A DNA stretch of 64,000 bases, taken from Scytalidium lignicola. Its lineage: Eukaryota; Ascomycota; Leotiomycetes. Made by a program: the position numbers and the translations under genes. Below, in pieces: positions 35,671 through 47,202 of the stretch. The DNA lies in assembly GCA_002812745.2 (NCBI GenBank), contig NCSJ02000017.1, forward strand, positions 202,938 to 266,937. The letters run 5' to 3'. A model generated the notes under the pieces. The model did no database searches, was not told the origin of the DNA, and was given only the letters and a program-made list of their open reading frames with translations. The number at the start of each line of letters is the position of its first letter. The stretch's first letter is position 1.

Positions 35671-37455
35671 ATGTATGCCTGGCGTAGGGTCAGAGCGCCG
35701 GCAGCCCACAACCAATCAGCGTCATCGCCTACCGGCAGAATTTCTATACAATTCGATGCTGACAGTGGCAGTTGGGCTTCATATCTCGAATCCTCTAAAA
35801 TGCATTCACATCTAAATATTGGCTGTCACTGTAGTAGTAGTAGTAGTAGTAGTAGTAGTAATAGCTGTAGCAATTCAAGCTCCATTCCAAGCTCCAATTC
35901 AAGCTCCAATTCAAGCTCCAATTCAAGCTCCAATTCAAGCTCCAATTCCACTACCATGGCCATACCAATATCACATATTCTAAACCCTCCAAGGACTCCA
36001 AGTCCTCCATCAACACCAATATCAATTCCATCACTCCTACCAACTACTACACCAGTTCAACCAATCCCAGAATCACTTCTAATCCCAGGGCCATCACCTC
36101 CACCACTACCACCTTCTTCAACAGCTTCACCAGCTTTCAGTTGGGATCCTACACCATCACCACTTCCAATTCCAGCTCCTCAATCACCATTCTGGACACT
36201 TTCATCTTTAAGTCCTTCAGCTCCTTCAATTGCTTCTCCTCCAACTTCATTAGCTGTAGAGATGCCATTCTCTCAAGCTACTACAACAACTCACAATTCA
36301 ACACCTCAAACTATACAATGGCTTAGCCCTGAAATTCCAGATTCTCAAGAATCTCAAGAATCCACTATTACCATGAATTCCTTTGAAAAATCCATTTCAA
36401 CATACACTACTCGAGACCTTCAACTTCAAATTAAAACAGCACTTTTATTTAGCCATAAATACAAGGAGATAAGTGAGGTATTAGGTGTTTCATACCATCA
36501 AATTTATTATGCAGCTAAAGCACAACTTACTCCTCAGCACCATAGAAAAGGCCTAAAACCATCAATTACTACACCTTAACAAGCTTGTGTAATAAAATGG
36601 ATTGAGGATTCACCTTCTCACCGTCGTTATAGATAAGATCAATATAGCAATCGAATTTAAAAGGATAATCTTGCTTTATATTCAGAGCTCAAATTTATAA
36701 GAAGGAAAGTATTTAGGACAGCAATAAAACTTTCTGGATATAAAAGAAAAGTAGCCAAACGGAAAGGCTATTTAGATAACCCCAGAGTTATGGCTGAAAG
36801 GCTTCAATTTGCAGAAATGGTAATTCATTGAAATCTAATCAGAGTTTTTCAACAAAGCTTTTCTGATGAGGTTTGGACATATGGAGGCTGGCATACTATC
36901 CAATTTTTGACTGCGAAAGATGATAGTTCTGAGGATTACCTTATTAATACTACAGAACAAAGACGAAAGAAAAGAACATGTTGGTGGGTTTAAGGTATAA
37001 TATATAATAGGAAAAAAGGCCCATTAGTCTTTTAGGAAAAGAATTGGGGGAATATCAATTCAGAGAAATATGACAGTTATGTCCTTTCAAAGATAGAGGA
37101 ATTCAAGGTGGAACACCCTGATTTCATATTTATACAAGATAACACTCCTTCCCACAGATCACGGCTAACCTCCTTCAACCTTGATAGAAGGGGAATTCCA
37201 TATATTCGTTGGCCACCTTACTCTCCAAACTTGAATTTAATCGAAAATGTATGGTCATGGATGAAGGATTGGATTCAGAAACACTACATGGAGGCTCACT
37301 ACAATCCAAGGAATATATCTCATGCTGAATTAAAAAGGATAATTGAGGAGGCCTGGAATGCGATTCCAGATTCATATATTCAAAGCTTATATGACAGCTG
37401 GTGGAGGAGATGTCAGGCTGTTATTGATGCAAAAGGAGGGCCAACAAAGTATTAG
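35671..37455 (+). pseudogene. Tc1-like DD34E transposase, six in-frame stops
   Basis: One frame runs from 35671 to 37455 with stops at 36577, 36634, 36658, 36829, 36991 and 37033 and no frameshift. The N-terminal about 200 residues are Ser- and Pro-rich low complexity, unusual for a transposase. A helix-turn-helix follows (YTTRDLQLQIKTALLF...KEISEVLGVSYHQIYYAAK). Then come SDEVW with the first catalytic Asp, FIFIQDNTPSH with the second, and LIENVW with the Glu; 34 residues separate the last two, so DD34E. The stops fit CAA/CAG/CGA/TGG codons altered by C:G to T:A change. A late WWRRCQAVIDAKGG end is intact. Confidence 0.88.
35831..35950 (+). repeat. (GTA)n microsatellite and 12-bp tandem repeat inside transposase
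   Basis: About nine GTA/TAG triplets (35831-35860) code a poly-Ser run. They are followed by about six copies of AAGCTCCAATTC (about 35875-35950), giving repeated S-S-N-S. Confidence 0.85.
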
Positions 37456-37624
37456 ATTTAACATTGCTACAATTGTCCTATAGCCTTAATTCCCATACAA
37501 ATTCAGTACTCAGGACTGTACAGGCAATGCTACTGTATCAGGAAGGCGGTGTCCACTAGTAGGGTGGCAAACACCAGGCATCAATTTGCCACTTTTGCAC
37601 TTAACAGGGTCGGGGAGTGTTGTA

Positions 37625-39026
37625 CTCCTGCAATGGCATTACAAGCAGGGTCTTGTTACGGCAAGGAAATTGCCAATATCGCCTTCTTTCTGAGTCATTG
37701 CCTAATTGCGGCGAAGCAATGGCCAAAAGTTGCTGAAAAGGACGCAACGAGAATCGGCGATTTCGAGGTGGCTGAAACTGCATGATCATCACCGCCTTGA
37801 AACCAGCATGCAGACCAACCCTGCTTCATCCTAGACGGAATATCCTATAATTCATCAAAGCTAGTGGGGCAAGGTTATCGGCGTCTCATAATCAGAGTCG
37901 TGAATACCAAACATATACAAAGGGCGTGCGAAGGGGGAAACGAGATATGAAATGACCCAAATGACGGCGATTAGAAGGAAAGAGCGCTCGGTATCGTATG
38001 CGTGGGGAAGAAGGACAAAGAGAGATGGCATCGAGACGGAAGTCGTGCACAAGCTCGTAAGACTGAACTTCAGGCGGTGGCTGTTGTTAGCGGCAGTATG
38101 ATCGAGCGCTGTGCCACGCCGCGACCAGAACGGTCACCTGCCTGTCGACATTACTGCAGCTGCAGATCGTGACACGACGGTCATACTTAGAGAGGCGAAT
38201 TGCTAGGCATTCTAGTAGTGATTAGAGCAGATCGAAGGTGGCAGACGTGGTCCCAGAAAACACGGCCGAGATTGAGGCCGAGAATAGGAGATGGCACGGG
38301 GTGCTTAGCGGGGCAGGACAAGGCAGCGAGAGCGAGCGAGAATCAAGAGCCAAGACTCGAGGACGAGAATGCTGGGGAAATAGGTTGGGGGAGCAAGGAG
38401 GATGGAGAGGGAGGACGGAGGGGGTTCTTATAGACAACGTCAAAAGCAGCAGCTTCATAGGGGAGAGCCATGCCTGAAGCGAGCGCCCTAAACCCGAACA
38501 GGCACGTACTTACAACAATAATACACTAGAATTCTTAAAACCCAGCGAACCTTCCTTAGAAATTAGCTGTACGAGTAATTAAATTACTAAATTTTTGATA
38601 TTCTACTGCTATCGTCCTTGACCGCTACAGGATGGCTCTTTTCTATATTTCGGGAAACCCGGGATGTTACCTGCAACTCGAGAAAGAAACAAATGGATGA
38701 AAACAACCATAAGTGTCGGGATAATTACTTGATAAGGTTTATTGTGATCCCTAATTTTGCTGCACTGCCTACCCAATGACTTACTCCACACCCGCGGATT
38801 TTGCGGAGGGCAGCTTTCCCTATCAAATACAAATACTGCAACTTTTCCTTCCAATATTTACCTAGTAGTTTGATCCCCTACCAATACAGTTTGCAATAAA
38901 CTAGTACGTCTATAGATTATCACGACGTCCAGGAAGCGATTTATTCTAGCATCAATAGACCTTATTAATTTTTCAACTTCGGTTATAAGAGTTCTTTATA
39001 AAGCATTCATCATATTTCTACTTGGT
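37625..39026. other. Intergenic; possible coding fragment on minus strand
   Basis: Between the transposon and the hydrolase gene. On the minus strand from about 38095 to 37861 a stretch reads like the end of a membrane protein (SFLLIAVIWVISYLVSPFARPLY, then a polar tail). I cannot name the family, and no start or upstream exon is evident. The rest shows nothing I can support. Confidence 0.3.
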
Positions 39027-40404
39027 ATGACTTCCAAGGCAAAAGATAGTAGTGATGCTACAGGCTCCCAGAAACCAGTTATATTCCCTGTTGTGGAGGG
39101 TCCAATAACTGGTGGCAGCCGCGGTTATCCATTTGCTAGCAGTATTGGCTATACGGAGCATGAATATTTTATCAGTGGCACTGCCACCCGGTATACACCA
39201 ATCGGTAATCTCACTGCTGACGGCCATTGGAACATAGTGCCATCTTCAATGGCAGCTTATAAGACGCGAGTCCTTGTTCATCGTCCAGCGAATCCTGATG
39301 ATTTCACTGGAACCATCATTCTTGAGTGGTCAAATGTGTCATTGGGCTACGAGATCTCTTTTGGAAACACTCAAGGTCTTTATGGAGCTGGATATGTATA
39401 TATCCTGGTATCTGCACAAGCGGTTGGCATAACTGGAAATGAGCCTGATCCTATTGGTCTTGTGCAATGGGATCCAGTGAGATATGGTACCTTGAGTATC
39501 ATAGACGACGCACTATCTTACGATATCTACACCCAAGTTGGTAAACTTGTTGCCGAGGAGAAGAAGCATATCACCAATCGCGTTACCTTACTTGGTGGTC
39601 TGAAAACTTGCAGCTTAATCGCCATGGGGGGGTCTCAATCGGGTGCTCGTATTTTAGCCTATACAAACGGTGTTCAGCCTCTTGAAAATGTCTTCGATAT
39701 AACGATGCCACTCCTATGTGCCGTCCATGCCTCAGATTTCAGTTCTGCGCCTGCATATGCAAACGGATCTGCACATAATCGCGCATTTAATACTAAAGTA
39801 AGGACAGACTTGAAAACTCCGGTATGGGAGATAAACTCTGAAACCGAAGCACTCTACTACTACGGAAACCGCCAACCGGACACGGACAAATTCCGGTACT
39901 GGGAGGTCACTGGATCCTCACACGCCAACGCACCAGTCGTTGCTGCAATCTCTCAAAAGGCCATTCGTGATGGAGTCCCTGCTCCAGGGAGATCTTCTAC
40001 TACACCTAGTAACGTTTCCAACGCTGGACGCAGCGTATCGATTTGCACATGTTTGGGCTAAGAGTGGACATGAACCACCTATCAAACCTAAAATGGAGAC
40101 TGCTATAAACGGTAGTGTACCCGAACTTGTCCGCGACGGTCTTGGGAATGTGAAGGGGGGCATTCGTCTTCCTCAAGTGACTGTCCCAATCGCATCATAT
40201 CAGGGCTTAGCTCGTAATTCTCTTGGTGGCCAAACTATCCCATTCAGTACTGAGCAATTAAGAGAGCTCTATCCAGAACACGAGGATTATGTTTCCAAAG
40301 TCAAGGCTGCTGCTTTAGAGTCACTAGCTGATGGCGTTATTCTCCCTCACCATGCCACTCAATATATTCAGGAGGCCGAATCCGCTCTGATTCCTCCTCC
40401 ATAA
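39027..40404 (+). CDS. Alpha/beta hydrolase domain protein (Abhydrolase_10-like), frameshifted
   Basis: The first part (39027-40061) has strands and loops of the family, HWNIVPSSMAAYKTRVLVHRP, ILEWSNVSLGYE, the nucleophile elbow GGSQSGARIL (Ser in GxSxSG), an acidic WEINSETEA and the histidine in VTGSSHANAP. The second part continues in another frame with FPTLDAAYRFAHVWAKSGHEPP and VPIASYQGLA to the stop at 40404. The join falls near 40005-40020 (PSNV then FPTLDAAY). It needs one extra or two missing bases, or a 25-nt intron, which is unlikely. No signal peptide. Substrate unknown. Either a recent pseudogene or a sequencing error. Confidence 0.72.
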
Positions 40405-41050
40405 ATCATCGTTTATAAATTCTCGTTGTTGTTACGTCGAAAGACAATTCAGGTCTTTCATTTAAAATGATATGAATTAAGATGGCTTAATTATTCTTTT
40501 TATAGATTTTGTAGTTGAAAGAATAAGCTGAATTAAATATATACAATAAAATTGATTATTTGACTATTAAAAAAAAATAAGAGCAAGCCTTAGCTTAATA
40601 AATACATAAATGTCAAAAGTTATAGTACAAAGATTAAATTGCGGCACATATAACCCGTAATATTTATATTTCCAGTGAAATTCAATTATCTCATGAATTA
40701 TATTTAGTTATTATAATATTAAGTAAGAGTAAGAAGGCTTAATTCTTGAACTAAGGTCACGGGTACAAATATCTAAAGTTGTGAACTAAAGGTTATGCAA
40801 AAATTAGAGTTTAATTTACAAGGTTATAAAAAGCAAGACGGAAATCTATGATGGTCAGTTGAGCGTCGAAATAACACTAAGCTAAAAGGGAATACTATTA
40901 CATACCTGCCTAAAGCACTAACGTTCTGATCTAGGAAGGGACTAGAAGCGGCAATTACTATGGGACTATGGAGATATAGTAAGAATTATATTGTAGGAAC
41001 CCCAAGAGTTTAGTGGTCTCAAAAATAAAGCAGTCACTAGATCCATGTCA
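40405..41050. other. Intergenic, very AT-rich
   Basis: Nothing coding seen; strongly AT-rich. Confidence 0.5.
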
Positions 41051-42690
41051 ATGATATGGAAAACTTTCCCGCCTTGCTCGACTTTCTAGACTTTGACAAC
41101 GTCCTTGTGAGGCCAGATTTCTGTTATGACTGCCTTGCAAATCCAAGGCTGCCAGCCAACAAGCAGATATATCAGTTCAAGAATAAAGCAAAATGACAGA
41201 CTTACGCCTAGTTATATCGATGACCTGGAAGACTGCAAGCCCGTGAAATGCGGACTTCGAACACAACAACGTTAGGGTACCTTGGATCCAGCTTTGCGGC
41301 TCCAGTTTTATCTTCAAGACGCTCACAGTAATCACTCACTCAAGAGACGGAAGATTTGGAAGAGGTCCAAATATCAAGGCAATGAGGAATGTCCCATCCA
41401 ACAGAAGAAAAGGCAAACCACCCTCCAGAAGAGGAAGCAAGCAAAGTGGGAGAAAGCGGAAGATTAGACATGGCTGTTGGAGTATGTATTTATCAACGCC
41501 ACCTTTGCATCTATAGAATCAGCCGCCACTTCCAGCAGAACGAGAAAGTTACCTTCCCACAATCCATCGCATATATATGGTAGCTGGTAGCTGCGAGTAC
41601 CGTGACAGCCGCACTAAAACTTCGCTGTCGCCTATATGCGATGAGATTCCAATCGACCTTGGTATTTCCTCTCACAAGATAGTGTCCGCAAGTGATGACG
41701 ACTTTGTCATGATAGAGGATCCAGAGGAGGGCTCAATACACCAGCTCGACCATGTCTCTTGATCGAAGTTATAAGGTATGGTTCTTAATGTCGAGCCTAC
41801 TGTTGCGTTCTAATCATCATACAAATGCCATTTTTGCAGGTGAAAATATCTACGCCTTAGCAGGTACAGCGACCAAGCATGATCAGATCAGCCCTGAATA
41901 CCGCTTTCAAGTGGAGTCCCATCGGAAACCGACAATTTTGTATTCCGAGTGATAACGATGTGGGCTACGCTGCTCCCTCTATGAGTAACAGTGGTATCAA
42001 GATTGACTAGATCTAATGAGTCTGTCTAATCTTAGGTGTAGATGATTACGTCAAAGACATCATTCATAAAGAGCTCAATTGATGAGCATGTGTCGGATCT
42101 TGTGGACGGATGTTGCTGAATGACACTTTGTGAGAAAAGTATTTCAATCAATACCACTACGACCAATCCATTGCTACAACGCAATAACGTGGTTATATCT
42201 GTTTCCGAGGGTGAATCGCATGACCGTGTAATAATATGGCAGACTAGTCTCTTTCAAGATGATTCTACATATGATGCTAGAAATATTCCACCAACTGAAA
42301 CCAGAACCATTCATTCACTTAACGCTTGGCGCCATGGGGCATTGACATTGGCACGCAACATTATAGAGTAAAATCGTAGGAATGACCGAGTTCGGCGGAC
42401 ACTTATGAGCCTATTGAAAATCTCGGACAAGGTAAAGATTTTACAAAGGATTTCCATCAGCCATGCCGATGAAGAGCTAGGGAACAAAGTAGACGGATTT
42501 AGAATAGCATCATCATTTACCACCCCATGTTACACTGTATCGAATGTTTTAAAAGAGCCCTTGATGGCATACGTCCGTACAGGCAATTCCTTGGTGAAAT
42601 TAACGGACATTTACTCTTCCGGGCCTCTCAAATTCTACCTTGAGAACTTCTGCAAAATTAATGCTAGCTTTTGTAGTTAGACACTACGCC
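41051..42690 (+). other. Coding-like debris of unknown family
   Basis: Several short plus-strand open stretches with protein-like composition lie in a row: ENFPALLDFLDFDNVLV near 41056; RDSRTKTSLSPICDEIPIDL near 41610; ALAGTATKHDQISPEYRFQVE near 41860; NNVVISVSEGESHDRVIIWQ near 42190; KILQRISISHADEELGNKVDGF near 42430. At 41776 there is a plausible splice (GTATGG to TTTGCAG). Stops interrupt each. I do not recognise the family. It may be one decayed multi-exon gene or remnants of a repeat. Confidence 0.3.
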
Positions 42691-42728
42691 TCAGAGCGAC
42701 CTTTATCAAAGTCCGTTTCCTTATTTAA

Positions 42729-42830
42729 ACCTAAGCTCACCGCCATTCAGCCTAAGCTTATAATTATTTAGCCTAAGCTTACGGTCATTTAGCCTGAGCT
42801 TACGGTCATTTAGCCTGCGCTCCGCCTAAG
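42729..42830. repeat. Tandem repeat, about 22-bp unit
   Basis: At least four diverged copies of TAGCCTAAGCTTACGGTCAT stand in direct array, varying at a few positions. A similar CCTAAGCTC/GCCTAAGCTG core flanks both ends. Confidence 0.85.
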
Positions 42831-43634
42831 CTGCTCTAGCTGTGGCTGTGTTAAAAAAANTATCATATCATGCCATGTATCATAGCATGTTGAGCACCTC
42901 GTTGAGTGTCGAGAGCTTTGCGTGCAACGCCTTGGAAATTGAAAAATTGAGAAATGATAAGCGCACCGACCAATAGATACGTCGGGGAGTCAAGTTCCTT
43001 GGGGCGTTATGTTTCAACCAGATTGGGCTGCATAAATGTTGAGAAGAAACGGCGGTGCAGGAGCGCTTAAGCCTCTCCCAAACATGGGGTGCATGCCTTA
43101 GCCGCCACTAAATATGGGGTATCCCGCGTTTGTTGCCGCCACATCTCCATCTAAACTTTCCCCAGTTTTCGCGATCGTGCGATCATTTCCTGATTCTCTA
43201 TCGAAACAGTCAATTTCGAATATGTCACTTGTTATCCCACTTTAAGCATCAATTTTTCCTGCGATTGAGTGGATCTGCCAGAAGGTTCACGGCCTCGTAC
43301 CCCTCATTTGACCCAGCTGGAATGTATGAAAAGCGTAATGAGCTACGTTTGCTGGTTAGTAACAAAATAATTGGCATGATGGTACTTGCAAGTTCACCGG
43401 ACTTTGGTGGCCGCCTATGTATCGTTGTACCAACTGTTTTGTCACCAACGGGCTTCTGTACATATCAGGCCGTTCTCCTGAAGATTCGTCCCTGATCTTC
43501 CGAAAGGTCATTGCTAACACAGCCGGCCCCGCCCCTGAGTATAAAAGCATGGGATTCCAGGGTCTTTCAGAAGAATTTCCTGTCAAGCTTCACAGTGGCC
43601 CCAATAATTGGGTAACCTGCGGTTTTGTTTCAAC
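42831..43634. other. Upstream region of GH95 gene
   Basis: No gene supported. Has an N at 42860 after a poly-A run and a TATA-like GAGTATAAAAG at about 43536, about 95 bases before the GH95 start. Confidence 0.5.
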
Positions 43635-46273
43635 ATGTTGTGTAACTATCTACTGCTTTACGCACTCGGCGTTCTGTGTATAGGGGATAGTGCTCACGCG
43701 GTTCAAATTAAGAAACCAGACTCCGCCTCTTACCCTTTCCGGATCTGGGCATCCACATCAGCCACATATCTCAATGACTCGAACGTACTAGGGAATGGGC
43801 GGATCGGAGCAGCCCCCCTCGGGGCAGTCCTGACAGACACGATCTATCTTAACGAAGATTCACTCTGGTCCGGCGGTCGTCTGTACCGCGTCAATCCAGA
43901 TGCCGCACAAGCAGTCTCTGAGATGCAGGGCTTGGTGGTGCAGGGAAGGGTGCCTGAAGCGCTCACAATAGCGGGCTTCAGCTATGTTGGGACGCCAGTA
44001 GCTCAGCAGCACTACGATCAGCTGGGCTATATCACAATGGTCATGAACCACAGCTCTGAGTATGCAGACTACGAGCGGTGGATGGATCTTGCGGATGGCA
44101 CCGCGGGTGTATATTACACGGTGAATGGGACAGCGTACAGCAGGGAGTATTTTGCGAGTAACCCAGCCGGCCTGGTGGCGATTCGAGTGACGAGCAACGC
44201 TTCTGCTGCCGTCTCCTTCAATCTGCATCTTGACAGAGGCGCCGGCTTGAACCGCTGGCAAGACTACAGCAAGAGGGAAGGGAGTAACACAATTATCATT
44301 GGTGGGAGGGCTGGCGGCGAAAATTCCATTGGCTTCAGTGCCGGTGTTACTGCAGTGGCATCGGGCGGGGCCGTCTCGACAAGGGGGGACTATCTATTGG
44401 TTGAGAATGCTGATGAGGCCTGGATCTATTTCAGCACCTGGACTACCTATCGCAAACAAGATCCTCGGCAGCAAGTTCTACGGGACCTTGCATCTGCCCG
44501 CGCACAGGCATACCCGACAATGAGGTCGGCCCATGTTGCAGATTATCAAGCCTACGCTGACCGTGTCAGTCTCAGCCTGGGCGAATCAACACCCCAGCAG
44601 AGAGCCATGAACACGTCGGACCGCCTAGCAGCTTCTAAAAACAGGTTCGATCCCGAGCTGGCAAGTCTACTATTCCGGTTCGGCAGATACATCCTGATCT
44701 CCACCTCAAGAGAAGGCTCGTTGCCGCCAAACCTGCAGGGCATATGGAACACTGACTTGGATCCGGCTTGGGGCTCGAGATACAAACTCAATATCGACCT
44801 GCAGATGGACTACTGGTTGGCTCTCACGGCGAACATGCCGGAACTGGCATCGCCCTTGCTTAACCTCATCAACACCCTGTGCGACAACGGCAGAGCCGTG
44901 GCACGAGACATGTACAATGCGTCAGGGTGCGTATCACACCACCAGACCGACCTTTGGGGCGACCCAGCGCCGGAGGACAACTGGCCTTCCTCGACGTGGT
45001 GGCCAATGGGACTGACATGGCTGGTCACACACGCGATGGAGCACTACCGCTTTACCGGAGATATCGATACGCTCAAAAACATGTATGCTTCGCTCGACGG
45101 CGTGGCCCGGTTCGCCTCCGATTTTCTGAGTGACTATGAGGGCTGGAAAGTCACAAATCCGTCCCTGTCGCCTGAGAACACGTACTACCTAGACTCGGAC
45201 TCAAAAACGGAAGGGACAATCACTCTCGGACCGACGATTGACAATTCGATGCTGTGGGAGGTGTTTGGCGAGGTTGTTGAAGCCCAAGCGGCGCTTGGTA
45301 TACATGATACTGATTTCGCGGCACGGTTGACGAGTTTAAGAGCGCAGCTGCCACCGCTACGGGTGAATCAATATGGCGGCGTTTCCGAGTGGATCAAAGA
45401 CTATAATGAGGTTTGTTGTTGCACAGCCCCTGCCTGCTTTGCATTTCTCCGTGATCTTTGTTTCTAAAAGAACTACAGACCGACCCGGGACATCGTCATT
45501 ATTCTCAGCTGTGGGGGTTGTATCCAGGGTCTCAGATCACGGCTTCAAACTGGACGTTATTCGAGGCTTCAAATTCGAGTCTTCACAGACGTCTCAAGTA
45601 TGTTATCCCTCAGTCCCCGCCTTCGTCCAAATTAATTGTGCCAGTTTTCGTTTCATGGCCCAGCACAACACGTCACTGACACACCCTTTTGAACAGATAC
45701 GCCTCAGGAGCGCCGAGTTGGTGGGACGCATACTCGGCCATCGTCGCAGCCCGGGTGTTCGATGTAAACCTCGTTCACTCTCTCCTCGATCATCAGATAT
45801 CCAACCAGACGTACGGCGGCTCAATGCTGGGCGTACACCCTGGAGGCCCGTTCCAAGTAACAGGAAACCTTGGAGTGACTGCATCAATAGCAGAAGCCCT
45901 CTTGCAGAGTCACGAGTCTATCTCACTAAACAACCTGGATAAACCTACGCCCGCCTACACAGGTGATAGCAACAAAGCCTATTTGATACGGTTGCTGCCA
46001 GTCCTGCCGGCCGAATGGACAGCTAACGGCGGCGGATTCGTAAAAGGACTACTAGCCCGCGGAGCGTTCGAGGTCGACATAAGCTGGGATAGCACAGGAA
46101 GGCTGGTAGAAGCCAATGTTACGTCAAGCCTTGGTAATCCGGTTTGGATAACACTAGGTACCGCGCCGGTGGGTGAGGCAGCAACGAAACTATCGGTGGA
46201 AGGCTGCCAGACTTCCGATTTCGTCTTTCTAAAATCACAAAAGGGAAGTGTTCACCGTGTGACAATAGCCTAG
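43635..46273 (+). CDS. GH95 alpha-L-fucosidase-like enzyme, secreted
   Basis: Exons 43635-45410, 45479-45597 and 45697-46273 encode 823 aa. A signal peptide (MLCNYLLLYALGVLCIGDSAHA) is followed by the N-terminal beta domain opening with PFRIWASTSATYLNDSNVLGNGRIGA and YLNEDSLWSGG. The (alpha/alpha)6 barrel shows PPNLQGIWN, LNIDLQMDYW, LWGDPAPEDNW, SLSPENTY (expected acid Glu) and TDPGHRHYSQLWGLYPG (expected Asp). The end is LLPVLPAEW...GLLARGAFEVDISW. GH95 enzymes release fucose, or in some members L-galactose, from plant and other glycans by inversion. Unusual: the family N-x-N pair of the active site reads N-I-D here. The gene is clearly richer in GC than its surroundings. Start chosen at the ATG that begins the signal peptide. 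Confidence 0.9.
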
Positions 46274-47202
46274 AGAAAGAAGAGGAAAGTTACAGTAGAT
46301 GCGAGCCAATATCCAAGATATTCTCGTACCTTTATCCTATAAACTAAAATCACTATTAGACCGAATTCAGCATCTGAATCTTCCCTCAGTTTAATGTATT
46401 CGGACCTGCAGTCGATGCTAGTAATCGTCTTCGAAATGTAAATCGCGCCATATCAGCATTAACATGTAGGAAGCTGCACGGAGGCCTTCGATTGAAGCGA
46501 GGGCAAAATTGAAGGTCAGTTGATAGCGATAGAGCTTTCTGTATAAATCGGAATGAGGTTATTAGAGAGTCGGCGTTCAAACACTCACTACGGCAATATG
46601 TGAGAGCTCGGGCCACAACCTAAATCAATACAGTACTAATCTCGTATTAGCCGGCGCGTGCAGTGCACGGCCGCTCTGAATTAGTGTGCAGGCTAGCTCA
46701 GGGCACTCCGGGCTACCGGTACTCTTTGGCTCAGGTAAAAGCGGCCGCTGCTACCGCCCAGGAACTAACCTATTGTAGACATGCGCAATGCGCAAGTAGC
46801 TGACGTAATTCATGTTCACCGGAACATTGAGACCTTCAATAACTATATTTCTTAAAAGTTAAAGGAAACTAAAATACTGTAATAATCTGTAAAACATCAT
46901 ATTAAAAATATATCTCTATTCACAAGTTTTGATGCTCTTAAATTTCAAGCACGTAGGAAACGGGTTAATTCCGCTCTTCCCAATCGCTATGAATGTCACG
47001 AGAATAATTTAACGCCGATCTGGGATAATGACGTATTATCGAAGAAAGTTCTCCAACATCAACAATGGCGAAATGAAAGCGCCGTTGGGAACTTGGAGAA
47101 CTCTTTGCACAACTCATCAAGCTCACAAAGTCCCGTACAAAGCATCAGCCGTCGATTACAACAGGCAAATCCAATTGTCGATTGATCCCTTGTGAGAACA
47201 GG
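46274..47202. other. Intergenic, no gene seen
   Basis: Contains a GC-rich patch around 46650-46770 between AT-rich flanks; no coding frame supported. Confidence 0.5.

Larger units (their letters stand above)
35634..37624 (+). mobile_element. Tc1/mariner DNA transposon with both TIRs
   Basis: The element is bounded by terminal inverted repeats of about 35 bp. The left one begins CACTCCCCGACCCTGTTAAG (from 35636) and the right one is its complement, ending at 37619. TIR identity is nearly complete, through ...TGCAAAAGTGGCAAA. The left flank shows TA, the expected target site; the right flank reads TTGTA, so the duplication is blurred. Length about 2 kb. It carries one transposase gene in a single frame. 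With its own gene dead it could move only in trans. Confidence 0.88.

Noticed and set aside
36141..36326. Alternative serine/asparagine-rich frame inside the transposase region
   Set aside because: Shadow of the low-complexity transposase frame.
38200..38477. Overlapping charged open frames on both strands near 38.3 kb
   Set aside because: Low-complexity Arg/Glu-Gly composition, no similarity recognised and no splice context.
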